NCBI GenBank assembly: GCA_964469835.1 | Contig: CAYYBI010000294.1 | Span: forward strand, 1 to 13,156 | Source: JAOTYV01 sp964469835 | GTDB taxonomy: Bacteria; Pseudomonadota; Alphaproteobacteria; UBA8366 | Direction of reading: 5' to 3' | DNA: 13,156 bases | Program-made: the position numbers and the translations under genes | Shown here: piece after piece, positions 7,233 through 13,156 of the stretch | How positions within the stretch are numbered: the stretch's first letter is position 1 | Layout of the letters: each line of letters begins with the position of its first letter | The notes under the pieces: model-generated | The model's input: only the letters and a program-made list of their open reading frames with translations | Database searches by the model: none | What the model was told of the DNA's origin: nothing

Positions 7233-7556
7233 GGCGTTTCCTCACGGTCGATGCGAAAGTTCTCGATAGGGCAATTTTCAGTGGCGGCGACTCCGGGCGA
7301 TTTCATGCCATCGCTCCATGCCCGGCTGCGTTCACCCCGGATGGAAATTGTGAACCGGCCTCCGTCATTCTACCGACAATGGCCGGATGTCCAAACCGGT
7401 AAGACATTGAATTTCAATGCTGCACAAAAAAATATATTCCGGCGCCGTAGTGTCTGCGACGGGGCCGGATTGGTCCACTGAATTAACCCGTGCGGCCCCT
7501 TGGGAGAGACAGTAAGATAGCGAAGATTTCATTCTATGCGAGGGCCGGGAGAGTCT
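7233..7556. other. Divergent intergenic region between the dioxygenase operon and ssb
   Basis: This 324-bp stretch holds no convincing gene. It should carry the promoters of both flanking units. I see a candidate minus-strand promoter (7367-7394) and an AT-rich block at about 7405-7438 with ATTGAATTTCAAT and AAAAAAATATATT, which could belong to either direction. I found no complete alphaproteobacterial LexA site (GTTC-N7-GTTC). Confidence 0.6.
7367..7394 (-). promoter_or_regulatory. Candidate promoter of the dioxygenase operon
   Basis: On the minus strand TTGGAC (7389-7394) is followed after 16 bp by TAGAAT (7367-7372), a five-of-six match to the -10 consensus; the -35 match is weak. It would give a leader of roughly 130 nt before GTG 7232. 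Confidence 0.27.
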
Positions 7557-8021
7557 ATGGCGGGGAGCGTAAACAAGGTAATCCTGATCGGCAATTTGGG
7601 GCGCGATCCGGAAGTCAGAACGATGCAGAATGGCGGCAAAGTCTGCAATCTGTCTGTCGCAACGTCCGATCGCTGGAAGGATCGCACCACGGGCGAGCCG
7701 CAGGAAAAGACGGAGTGGCATCGTGTCGTCATCTTTGATGACCGGCTGTGCGATGTCGCCGAGCGGTATTTGCAAAAGGGGGCGAAGGTCTACCTGGAAG
7801 GGGAACTGCAGACCCGCAAGTGGCAGGACCAAAGCGGCCAGGAGAAATACACCACCGAGGTGGTGTTACGGAAGTTCCGCGGGCAATTGACGATGCTCGA
7901 TTCCCGGGGCGGTGCGTCTGGTTCGGCCGGTGGATTTGGGGATCAGAACGAGAACTATGGATCTTCCGATCAAGGCGGGCCGCCGCCCGGCGGTGATCTA
8001 GACGACGAAATACCGTTCTAG
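7557..8021 (+). CDS. ssb: Single-stranded DNA-binding protein SSB
   Basis: A 154-residue protein that coats ssDNA as a tetramer in replication, recombination and repair. The OB fold covers about residues 1-110, with the N-terminus SVNKVILIGNLGRDPE and the DNA-stacking aromatics W40, W54, F60 and W89, matching E. coli SSB W40/W54/F60/W88. A Gly/Ser/Asn/Gln-rich flexible linker follows (about 117-146), then the acidic tip DDEIPF that docks partner proteins. ATG 7557 is chosen because GGGAGAG lies just upstream and residue 2 onward matches the family; an in-frame ATG at 7536 adds only seven residues. ssb lies near divergent uvrA and upstream of gyrA, a known alphaproteobacterial arrangement, but separated from both by inserted genes. 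After the stop only a weak GGGG/CCCC hairpin without T-run is seen. Confidence 0.98.
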   Translation: MAGSVNKVILIGNLGRDPEVRTMQNGGKVCNLSVATSDRWKDRTTGEPQEKTEWHRVVIFDDRLCDVAERYLQKGAKVYLEGELQTRKWQDQSGQEKYTTEVVLRKFRGQLTMLDSRGGASGSAGGFGDQNENYGSSDQGGPPPGGDLDDEIPF

Positions 8022-8216
8022 AGAGGGGCGACTTCCCCAGGATATTTCAATCGCGTGCCTAATTCTTGGCCAGGTTTGAAATGGGCTCGCGGTTGCGCTT
8101 ACCGGATTATGTCACTACCATCCGGGCACTTGGCGCGCCAGTCATGGGGGCTTGGGGGTCTCGGCGGTGTGTATAGAGTATGGGGTAATTAAGAGCAAAA
8201 TGGAGGCTCAGAAAAA

Positions 8217-8717
8217 ATGCGACAACTGCTAATCATCTTGTGTGCGCTGTCATTCGGAATGCTCGGCGCGTGCGAAAGCATGGACAAGGGATCTATGTCG
8301 GATACGGGCGCCAAGAAAATGGCGAAAAAAGATGCCATGAAGGCGCCGGCAAAAAAGAAGAAAAAAAAGAAGAAACCAGCTTCGGGCAGCCCGTTCACGG
8401 TCTATTTCAAAAGCAACTCGGTTGATCTGACGGATTCCTCAGAGGGCTCCCTGTTCGACATCATGCAGAAGGTACGGCCTTACAAGATTAAGAAGGTGAC
8501 ACTCTATGTGCATTCGGATCTGGCCGGTACGCCCGAACAGAATATGAAGATTTCCGAAAAGCGGGGCGCGAAGCTTGCGGAGTCCATGAAGGGTGCGGGC
8601 GTCAAGGAAGTCATCGTTGTCGCCGTGGGTGACAAGGAGCCGATTGTGGAAACGAAGAAACCGAACCAGACGAACCGTCGTGGGATAATCGTCTTCCACA
8701 AACCCAAGAAGAAATAA
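8217..8717 (+). CDS. OmpA-domain lipoprotein 1 (Lys-rich linker)
   Basis: A 166-residue predicted outer-membrane lipoprotein. The signal peptide ends in a lipobox, MLGAC, with Cys19; residue +2 is Glu, not Asp, so Lol sorting to the outer membrane is expected. A positively charged linker follows, including eight consecutive Lys (about 46-53). Then comes a C-terminal OmpA-like domain (about 58-166, FTVYFKSNSVDLT onward). It keeps an Asp in HSD and an Arg in SEKRG, at the two positions that bind diaminopimelate in OmpA/Pal, so it probably tethers the outer membrane to peptidoglycan. The start has GGAGG ten bases upstream (8202-8206). The gene ends in tandem in-frame stops TAATAA and a strong terminator, so it is its own transcription unit. 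It is closest to lipoprotein 2; both end with a PIV(E/D)T(K/R)KPNQ.NRR block. Confidence 0.9.
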   Translation: MRQLLIILCALSFGMLGACESMDKGSMSDTGAKKMAKKDAMKAPAKKKKKKKKPASGSPFTVYFKSNSVDLTDSSEGSLFDIMQKVRPYKIKKVTLYVHSDLAGTPEQNMKISEKRGAKLAESMKGAGVKEVIVVAVGDKEPIVETKKPNQTNRRGIIVFHKPKKK

Positions 8718-8734
8718 TAACGGTTCAACACGGC

Positions 8735-8746
8735 TTTTGCCGAAAC
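8735..8746 (-). promoter_or_regulatory. TTTCGGCNAAA motif, copy 1
   Basis: The minus strand reads GTTTCGGCAAAA, just upstream of the lipoprotein 1 terminator. It is one of three full matches to TTTCGGCNAAA, all in gaps of the ssb-gyrA block. It overlaps a small CGGC/GCCG hairpin, so a purely structural origin is possible. Confidence 0.3.
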
Positions 8747-8750
8747 GGAG

Positions 8751-8782
8751 AAAAGGGACCGCCTTACGGCGGTCCCTTTTTT
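8751..8782 (+). terminator. Intrinsic terminator after lipoprotein 1
   Basis: A perfect 13-bp stem, AAAAGGGACCGCC (8751-8763) and GGCGGTCCCTTTT (8768-8780), with loop TTAC and a run of six T. The A and T tails make it potentially bidirectional. Confidence 0.95.
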
Positions 8783-8832
8783 CATGGCCGACGGCACCGT
8801 CCCTAGCGGCTGACGCTCTGTTGGTCCTTTTA

Positions 8833-8849
8833 CGATTTCGGCTAAATCG
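8833..8849 (+). promoter_or_regulatory. TTTCGGCNAAA motif, copy 2, within a 6-5-6 dyad
   Basis: CGATTT, loop CGGCT, then AAATCG: a perfect 6-bp inverted repeat containing TTTCGGCTAAA. It lies in the 273-bp gap before lipoprotein 2. No gene is visible in that gap. The dyad could be an operator or an RNA hairpin. Confidence 0.35.
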
Positions 8850-9045
8850 ACGCCTGTCGAGAAGGAACGGCGTACCACCATTAGCGATGCTCCTTCGCCG
8901 TATGGACTAGCACCTGACCGTTTGATCGTGCGCTGTTGCGCTATTTCCGCTATCCGAATAGGCTCTCGCTAAGGGTCGTAGCAAAGCTAGTTCGGGGTAA
9001 CCGGCGGCTTAAGCAGTGGCGAAATGGGGCACTACTCAAGATCAC

Positions 9046-9050
9046 GGAGG
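9046..9050 (+). promoter_or_regulatory. Ribosome binding site deciding the start of lipoprotein 2
   Basis: GGAGG five bases before ATG 9056. It fixes the start at the signal peptide rather than at an in-frame upstream start (8936) that would put 40 residues before it. Confidence 0.8.
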
Positions 9051-9055
9051 TAATA

Positions 9056-9883
9056 ATGACCAGAATTGCGTTGTTCGCCGGTGTTGCGGGCATACTTTTG
9101 TTGGGAGCATGTTCGAACGCGGATCTCATCAAGCAGGTCGAGCTGACCAAGCCGGCCGGCACCAAATTCGACAGTAGTTTGCATGCCAACTATGTGAAGC
9201 TTGCCAAGATCGAGGAGAATGAAGGCGATCTTCGCGACGCCAAGCATTTTATAATGAAGGCGAAAGCGGCCGCTGCCGGCCAACAGGTTGCACCGGATGG
9301 GTTGCCGCCGCGTAAAGTGACCGGCGTTGTCGTAACGGACAGTTCCGCGAAGGATCTTGCCGGCGCGCGCAGCAGGCTGGTCAAGGCGCTGGCGGGCCCG
9401 AACGTCAAAAAAATGCCGAATGTGGCTGCCGAAGCACAGACCTCCTTTGACTGCTGGGTGCAGGAAGCGGAGGAAGGCATTCAGGCGAATGATATCGCCG
9501 CATGCCGCGAGGTTTTTGAAATCGCGATGGCAAAATTCGGGAAGAAAAGGAAAGTAGCTTCCGGAAGTCCGTTCACCGTCCATTTTAAATTCGATTCGAC
9601 GAACCTGACGGAAGAGTCGGAAGGCGCGTTATACGATATCATGCAAAAGGTGCGGGTGAACAAGCCGAAGAAAGTCCACATCATCGCCTATACAGACCTC
9701 TCGGGTAAGAACCCATACAATGACAAGCTCGCAGAAATGCGTGCTCAGGATCTTGCCGAGAAAATCAAGGGCGCGGGCGCGAAGGTTATCACCACGTCGG
9801 CGCCGGGTCCGAAGGATCCGATCGTCGATACAAGAAAGCCGAATCAGGTTAACCGGCGGGCGATCATTATTTTCGCCAAGTAG
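9056..9883 (+). CDS. OmpA-domain lipoprotein 2 with N-terminal helical module
   Basis: A 275-residue lipoprotein with signal peptide and lipobox LLLGAC (Cys19, +2 Ser). Residues about 20-165 form an N-terminal module with heptad-like charged segments (YVKLAKIEENEGDLRDAKHF). It also contains a FDCWVQEAEEG...AACREVFEIAMAKF signature with C133 and C150, which could form a disulfide in the periplasm. This FDCW module recurs in OmpA-type proteins of Rhodospirillales (recollection). The OmpA-like domain runs from about 170 to 275 and keeps YTD and the MRAQ arginine for peptidoglycan binding. Its KVASGSPFTV stretch at the domain junction almost repeats that of lipoprotein 1. ATG 9056 is set by GGAGG and by the signal peptide. 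It is followed by its own terminator. Confidence 0.92.
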   Translation: MTRIALFAGVAGILLLGACSNADLIKQVELTKPAGTKFDSSLHANYVKLAKIEENEGDLRDAKHFIMKAKAAAAGQQVAPDGLPPRKVTGVVVTDSSAKDLAGARSRLVKALAGPNVKKMPNVAAEAQTSFDCWVQEAEEGIQANDIAACREVFEIAMAKFGKKRKVASGSPFTVHFKFDSTNLTEESEGALYDIMQKVRVNKPKKVHIIAYTDLSGKNPYNDKLAEMRAQDLAEKIKGAGAKVITTSAPGPKDPIVDTRKPNQVNRRAIIIFAK

Positions 9884-9915
9884 TTTGCGTTCGTCCCATT
9901 AGGACGGATTGAAGC

Positions 9916-9949
9916 GAGGGGGATCGGTATTGCCGCATTCCCCTCTTTT
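9916..9949 (+). terminator. Intrinsic terminator after lipoprotein 2
   Basis: GAGGGGGATCGG pairs with CCGCATTCCCCTC (one bulged C, one G-T pair) around loop TATTG, followed by TTTT at 9946-9949. It argues that mscS is transcribed separately. Confidence 0.85.
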
Positions 9950-10015
9950 CGTATGGTGGCGGGCCATCGACCGGGCGCCATTGCGCATAAACTTCAATAT
10001 TCGGGATACCGCGAC

Positions 10016-10849
10016 ATGCAGTTCGACTTTCAGGAAAATTTGAACGAAACCATCGACGCCCTTATCCAAATTTCTGCGTCGTACGGATTGGACATCTTGG
10101 GCGCAATCGCGATCTTGGTTATCGGGTTGTTCGTCGCCAAGTGGGCGCATGGCGCCACTACTCGGGCTCTCGGCAAAGTTAGCCGGTTCGATCAAACCTT
10201 GCGTCGCTTCTTTGCCAGCTTGGTCAAATACGTGGTGATTATTTTCACCGTCCTCGCGGTGCTCAATCAATTCGGTGTGCAAACTGCCAGCCTTATCGCC
10301 TTGCTCGGCGCTGCGGGATTGGCGATCGGTCTAGCGCTACAGGGAACATTGAGCAACGTCGCAGCCGGCGTCATGTTGTTGATATTCCGCCCGTACAAGG
10401 TCGGTGATTTTGTCGAGGTCGGCGGGCAATCCGGAACAGTGCATGAACTGTCCTTGTTCGTGACCGAGTTGAATACCGGCGACAATGTCCGAATCATCGT
10501 GCCCAACAGTCAGATTTGGGGCAATGCAATTAGAAACGTCAGTTTCAACGCGACCCGCCGTGTCGATTTGCTGATCGGAATTGCCTATGAGGACGATATC
10601 GGCAAGGCGGTTTCGTCGATTCAAGCGCTCATTGATGCGGATGCGCGTATCCGAAAAGACCCTGCGTCCTTGATCGCCGTATCCGAGTTAGCGGATAGCT
10701 CAGTCAACCTCGTTGTTCGTGCATGGTGCGAGGCTGGCGATTATTGGCCAATTCGTTTCGATTTGATGCGGAACATCAAGGAACGATTTGATGCAGAGAA
10801 TATATCGATACCCTATCCCCAGCGTCAGGTTCACATGGCGAACGCTTGA
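10016..10849 (+). CDS. mscS: Small-conductance mechanosensitive channel, MscS family
   Basis: A 277-residue inner-membrane channel (E. coli MscS is 286) that opens under membrane tension to release solutes during hypo-osmotic shock. Three transmembrane helices are visible: about 24-44, 66-88 and the pore-lining TM3 from about 91, with the Gly/Ala-packed GAAGLAIGLALQGTLSN. The LIFRPYKVGDFVEVGG segment then opens the beta domain, and the vestibule domain ends with ISIPYPQRQVH. The canonical TM3 Ala/Gly pattern is intact, so a functional gated pore is expected. ATG 10016 gives the usual short N-terminus. An in-frame ATG at 9953 lies immediately behind the preceding terminator and would leave no leader. 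No strong Shine-Dalgarno is seen. It sits between two OmpA-domain lipoprotein genes, which suggests shared envelope or osmotic duties (inference). Confidence 0.95.
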   Translation: MQFDFQENLNETIDALIQISASYGLDILGAIAILVIGLFVAKWAHGATTRALGKVSRFDQTLRRFFASLVKYVVIIFTVLAVLNQFGVQTASLIALLGAAGLAIGLALQGTLSNVAAGVMLLIFRPYKVGDFVEVGGQSGTVHELSLFVTELNTGDNVRIIVPNSQIWGNAIRNVSFNATRRVDLLIGIAYEDDIGKAVSSIQALIDADARIRKDPASLIAVSELADSSVNLVVRAWCEAGDYWPIRFDLMRNIKERFDAENISIPYPQRQVHMANA

Positions 10850-10924
10850 AAATTTTAGGCCGTGCGTGTCGCAATGGCGGCCGCACGGCGGTATCCCGGT
10901 TCGTTATGGTAAATTTTAGGGCGC

Positions 10925-10940
10925 CCGCCGCCGGCGGCGG
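10925..10940. terminator. GC-rich palindrome after mscS, possible weak terminator
   Basis: A perfect 16-bp palindrome, CCGCCGCCGGCGGCGG, that starts 75 bp after the mscS stop. It lacks an adjacent T-run, so intrinsic termination is doubtful. Confidence 0.3.
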
Positions 10941-10994
10941 AGTTCGATAAAATTGAGCTTCCATTTTTTAACTGACCCTTAACCTCCTTGAGCG

Positions 10995-11007
10995 ATAAGA
11001 GACTTAT
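10995..11007. promoter_or_regulatory. Inverted repeat ATAAG-N3-CTTAT upstream of lipoprotein 3
   Basis: A perfect 5-bp dyad with a 3-bp spacer, nested near GCGATA/TATCGC (10992-10997 and 11009-11014). It is operator-like or hairpin-forming, 141 bp before ATG 11148. No regulator can be assigned. Confidence 0.3.
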
Positions 11008-11133
11008 GTATCGCGGCCAATTTTGCATTCGCGGCCGAAATCTTATGGCTAGGTTAATTTTGCTGCCGAGCGTGCGTGTCGATTATGCGCAATCCGCAAT
11101 ATCGGTCGCATAACCGTAACGCCAGTAATATTC

Positions 11134-11140
11134 AGGAGGA
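11134..11140 (+). promoter_or_regulatory. Ribosome binding site deciding the start of lipoprotein 3
   Basis: AGGAGGA seven bases before ATG 11148, close to the ideal anti-16S match. It excludes the in-frame ATG at 11076, which would bury the signal peptide. Confidence 0.85.
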
Positions 11141-11147
11141 CTTGGCA

Positions 11148-11567
11148 ATGAGGTTCAAATTTATTCTTGCGAGCTTGGGTATGTTGTTTGCCTTGGGTGC
11201 TTGCGAGTCGATGTCCGAATTCGGCGGCAAGATGAAAAGCATGGCCGGAATCGGCGATTCGGGAAAGTACGTGGTCTATTTCAAATCCAATTCCACGAAT
11301 TTGACCGAAGAATCCGAAGGCACTTTGTTTGATGTCATGCAGGCCATCCGGTCTGAGAAGGTCAAGAAACTGCGTATCGTGGCGTATACGGACAGCAAGG
11401 GGAATGCCCGCTACAACCAGCAGCTCTCCATGCGTCGCGCCAATTCGGTCAAGCATCGCTTGGAGAAAAGCGGTGCGAAGTCTATCGATATCGCCGGCGC
11501 CGGGGTGGCGAAGGTGGGCGAGGCTCCGGATAAGGCTCGTCGCGCCGAGATTTTCTTCGAGAAATAA
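11148..11567 (+). CDS. OmpA-domain lipoprotein 3 (short form)
   Basis: A 139-residue predicted outer-membrane lipoprotein. The signal peptide ends in FALGAC (Cys19, +2 Glu), followed by a short 25-30-residue linker (SMSEFGGKMKSMAGIGDSG) and an OmpA-like domain from about residue 42. It keeps D in AYTDSKGN and R in SMRRAN, the positions that bind peptidoglycan in OmpA/Pal. Its SNSTNLTEESEGTLFDVMQ block is nearly the same as in lipoproteins 1 and 2, so the three are paralogues. It differs in lacking both the Lys tract and the KPNQ.NRR tail, ending instead KARRAEIFFEK. It has a strong ribosome site upstream and a strong terminator 23 bp after the stop, so it is a single-gene unit. Confidence 0.9.
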   Translation: MRFKFILASLGMLFALGACESMSEFGGKMKSMAGIGDSGKYVVYFKSNSTNLTEESEGTLFDVMQAIRSEKVKKLRIVAYTDSKGNARYNQQLSMRRANSVKHRLEKSGAKSIDIAGAGVAKVGEAPDKARRAEIFFEK

Positions 11568-11590
11568 TCTCGGACACATTCGAAGAACGC

Positions 11591-11620
11591 AAAAAGGGAG
11601 GGCTTCGGCTCTCCTTTTTT
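11591..11620 (+). terminator. Intrinsic terminator after lipoprotein 3
   Basis: AAAAAGGGAGGGC (11591-11603), UUCG tetraloop, GCTCTCCTTTTTT (11608-11620): a 13-bp stem with two G-T pairs and a T-run. It separates lipoprotein 3 from gyrA. Confidence 0.94.
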
Positions 11621-11693
11621 CGTGTCTTACGGGATAGACGTTTTTTGCCGGTCGCCGCCAAATGACATTGTTTGAGGAACTACATTCTGTTAG

Positions 11694-11706
11694 GTTTCGG
11701 CCAAAT
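11694..11706 (+). promoter_or_regulatory. TTTCGGCNAAA motif, copy 3, upstream of gyrA
   Basis: GTTTCGGCCAAAT, 65 bp before the gyrA start and within the only space where the gyrA promoter can lie. Same 11-position core as the copies at 8735 and 8833. Confidence 0.33.
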
Positions 11707-11770
11707 GAAAACCATCGGCGTTGCTGGTGATTTTTGGCCATTATCCTGCCTTGAAACGTGATGTGACGCC

Positions 11771-13156
11771 TTGAGCAAAAGCCCTAGCGGCGACAAGCCG
11801 ATCGACATCTCACAAGTCACTATCGAAGAGGAGATGAAGCGCTCCTATCTCGATTACGCGATGAGCGTAATCGTGAGCCGAGCGCTGCCGGACATCCGAG
11901 ACGGCCTGAAACCGGTGCATCGGCGCATCCTCTATGCGATGAAGGAAAGCGGTTACGATTCGTCGAAGCCGCATCGAAAATCCGCGCGGATCGTTGGTGA
12001 TGTCATGGGTAAGTACCATCCCCATGGCGACCAGGCGATTTATGACGCCATGGTTCGAATGGCGCAGGATTTTTCAATGCGACTCCCGCTGATCGACGGT
12101 CAGGGCAATTTTGGTTCGATGGACGGCGATCCGGCCGCGGCGATGCGCTACACCGAGGCGCGGCTTGCCAAGGCAGCCGAAGCGCTGATCGATGATATCG
12201 ACAAGGAAACGGTCGATTTTCAATCCAACTACGACGATACCGTTGAAGAACCGACGGTCCTGCCGGCGCGCTATCCCAATTTGCTGGTCAATGGCGCCGG
12301 TGGTATTGCCGTCGGCATGGCGACGAACATACCGCCCCATAATTTGGGCGAAGTCATCGATGCCTGTTTGGCGTATATGGAAAATCCGGCAATTACGACG
12401 GACGAGCTGATTGAGATCGTGCCGGGGCCGGATTTCCCAACCGGCGCGCTTATCCTGGGACGCTCCGGCATTCGGGCGGCGTATCATACGGGCCGGGGAT
12501 CGGTGGTGATGCGCGGCCGGACCCATATCGAGGAAATGGCCCGGGATCGTGAAGCGATCGTGGTCACCGAGATGCCCTATCAGGTCAATAAGTCGCGCAT
12601 GCTCGAGCGCATCGGCGAACTCGTACGCGAGAAAACGATCGAGGGCATTTCAGATCTGCGCGACGAGTCGGACCGTGAGGGCGTGCGGGTCGTGGTCGAA
12701 CTGCGGCGCGACGCGGTCGCAGATGTGGTGCTGGCGCAACTCTACCGTTATTCCGCGCTGCAGACCAGTTTTGGGGTCAACATGCTGGCCCTGAATGGCG
12801 GCCGGCCGGAAATGCTGACGTTGCCGGAAATCATCGTCGCGTTCATTAAATTTCGCGAAGAAGTCGTTACCCGCCGGAGCATTTATGAGTTACGCCGGGC
12901 GCGGGAACGCGCTCACATCCTGGCCGGGCTTCTTGTTGCCATCAACAATATCGACCGCATCATCGCGCTGATCCGAAAGGCACCCGATCCGGCGACCGCG
13001 CGCCAAGAATTAACCGGACAAGACTGGCCTGCCGAAGATGTCGCTGATTTTATTAAGATAATCGACGACCCTGGACATGGGGTCGTCGATGGGAAATACC
13101 GCCTTTCCGAGCAGCAAGCCCGGGCAATCTTGGAGTTGCGTCTCCAACGGCTGACC
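11771..13156 (+). CDS. gyrA: DNA gyrase subunit A (5' half, cut by window edge)
   Basis: Breakage-reunion subunit of gyrase, which introduces negative supercoils. The first 462 codons are present (the family is about 850-930). Landmarks are EEEMKRSYLDYAMSVIV, the winged-helix KPVHRRILYAM, the catalytic Y127 in AAMRYTEARL (E. coli Tyr122), and RYPNLLVNGAGGIAVGMATNIPPHN. The quinolone-pocket segment reads HPHGDQAIYD: Q88 stands where E. coli has Ser83, while the Asp87 equivalent (D92) is kept. The start must be TTG 11771: an in-frame TGA lies at 11759-11761 and the next ATG (11834) falls after conserved residues. No good Shine-Dalgarno precedes it. A strong terminator upstream means the promoter must lie within 11621-11770. 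Confidence 0.98.
   Translation, partial: MSKSPSGDKPIDISQVTIEEEMKRSYLDYAMSVIVSRALPDIRDGLKPVHRRILYAMKESGYDSSKPHRKSARIVGDVMGKYHPHGDQAIYDAMVRMAQDFSMRLPLIDGQGNFGSMDGDPAAAMRYTEARLAKAAEALIDDIDKETVDFQSNYDDTVEEPTVLPARYPNLLVNGAGGIAVGMATNIPPHNLGEVIDACLAYMENPAITTDELIEIVPGPDFPTGALILGRSGIRAAYHTGRGSVVMRGRTHIEEMARDREAIVVTEMPYQVNKSRMLERIGELVREKTIEGISDLRDESDREGVRVVVELRRDAVADVVLAQLYRYSALQTSFGVNMLALNGGRPEMLTLPEIIVAFIKFREEVVTRRSIYELRRARERAHILAGLLVAINNIDRIIALIRKAPDPATARQELTGQDWPAEDVADFIKIIDDPGHGVVDGKYRLSEQQARAILELRLQRLT

Larger units (their letters stand above)
10850..11147. other. Intergenic region between mscS and lipoprotein 3 with hairpins and short repeats
   Basis: No gene is visible in these 298 bp. AAATTTTAGG occurs twice (10850-10859 and 10911-10920), each copy followed closely by a hairpin: CCGTGCG/CGCACGG (10860-10888) and the 16-bp palindrome CCGCCGCCGGCGGCGG (10925-10940). 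Neither hairpin has a T-run directly after it, although TTTTTT follows about 30 bp later. There is a dyad ATAAG-AGA-CTTAT (10995-11007) and an 11-bp direct repeat CGTGCGTGTCG at 10861 and 11071. A half-match of the TTTCGGC motif lies on the minus strand at 11031-11041. Confidence 0.5.

Noticed and set aside
7365..7832. Minus-strand open frame of 155 codons overlapping the start of ssb
   Set aside because: It runs antisense through the SSB OB fold and has no recognisable domain.
8022..8216. Promoter candidates upstream of lipoprotein 1 (for example TTGGGG at 8152 and TAGAGT at 8174)
   Set aside because: Spacing of 16 is acceptable but both hexamers match the consensus poorly, so I do not list it as a feature.
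9032..9583. Minus-strand open frame of 183 codons opposite lipoprotein 2
   Set aside because: The plus strand has a signal peptide, lipobox, ribosome site and OmpA domain; the antisense frame has none.
1..13156. CRISPR array, tRNA or rRNA genes, integrase or transposase, toxin-antitoxin pair, attachment sites
   Set aside because: I looked on both strands and saw no regularly spaced repeats, no RNA-gene landmarks and no proteins of these families; the only repeats are the REP-like pair and short intergenic motifs.

Overview
The window looks like a chromosomal segment of an alphaproteobacterium, probably Rhodospirillales-like. Evidence: the UvrA, SSB and GyrA sequences are of alphaproteobacterial type, most of the window is GC-rich with a poorer stretch around 8.2-11.6 kb, and a MaoC/CitE pair and FDCW-type OmpA lipoproteins are present. 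No rRNA, tRNA, CRISPR array, transposase or phage gene is visible.

Layout. (1) 1-1475, minus: the 5' two-fifths or so of uvrA, cut by the window edge. (2) 1588-2930, minus: a translationally coupled MaoC-type hydratase and CitE-type C-C lyase, read MaoC then CitE. (3) 2998-3080: two inverted 29-bp REP-like palindromes. (4) 3110-4534 minus and 4597-5445 plus: a divergent Mur ligase (MurC/Mpl-like) and LD-carboxypeptidase (S66), a probable murein tripeptide recycling pair. (5) 5473-7232, minus: two paralogous Fe(II)/2-oxoglutarate dioxygenases of the TauD/TfdA family in one operon. (6) 7557-8021, plus: ssb. (7) 8217-11567, plus: three small OmpA-domain lipoproteins that are clearly paralogues, with an MscS-type channel between the second and third. 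Each lipoprotein gene is followed by its own strong intrinsic terminator. (8) 11771-end, plus: the first 462 codons of gyrA, starting at TTG.

The uvrA, ssb and gyrA genes form a neighbourhood that is compact in many alphaproteobacteria (established knowledge). Here it is opened up: six metabolic or wall-recycling genes lie between uvrA and ssb, and four envelope genes between ssb and gyrA. The envelope block is the most distinctive part. It combines a paralogous lipoprotein family, an osmotic safety valve, separate terminators, and a recurring intergenic motif (TTTCGGCNAAA) found around lipoproteins 1-2 and in front of gyrA, with a half-site ahead of lipoprotein 3. I did not find a defence system or a clearly new enzyme system. 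The strongest leads are the lipoprotein family, the atypical Mur ligase/LD-carboxypeptidase pair, and several non-canonical key residues (UvrA Ser255, MaoC Asn37, GyrA Gln88).
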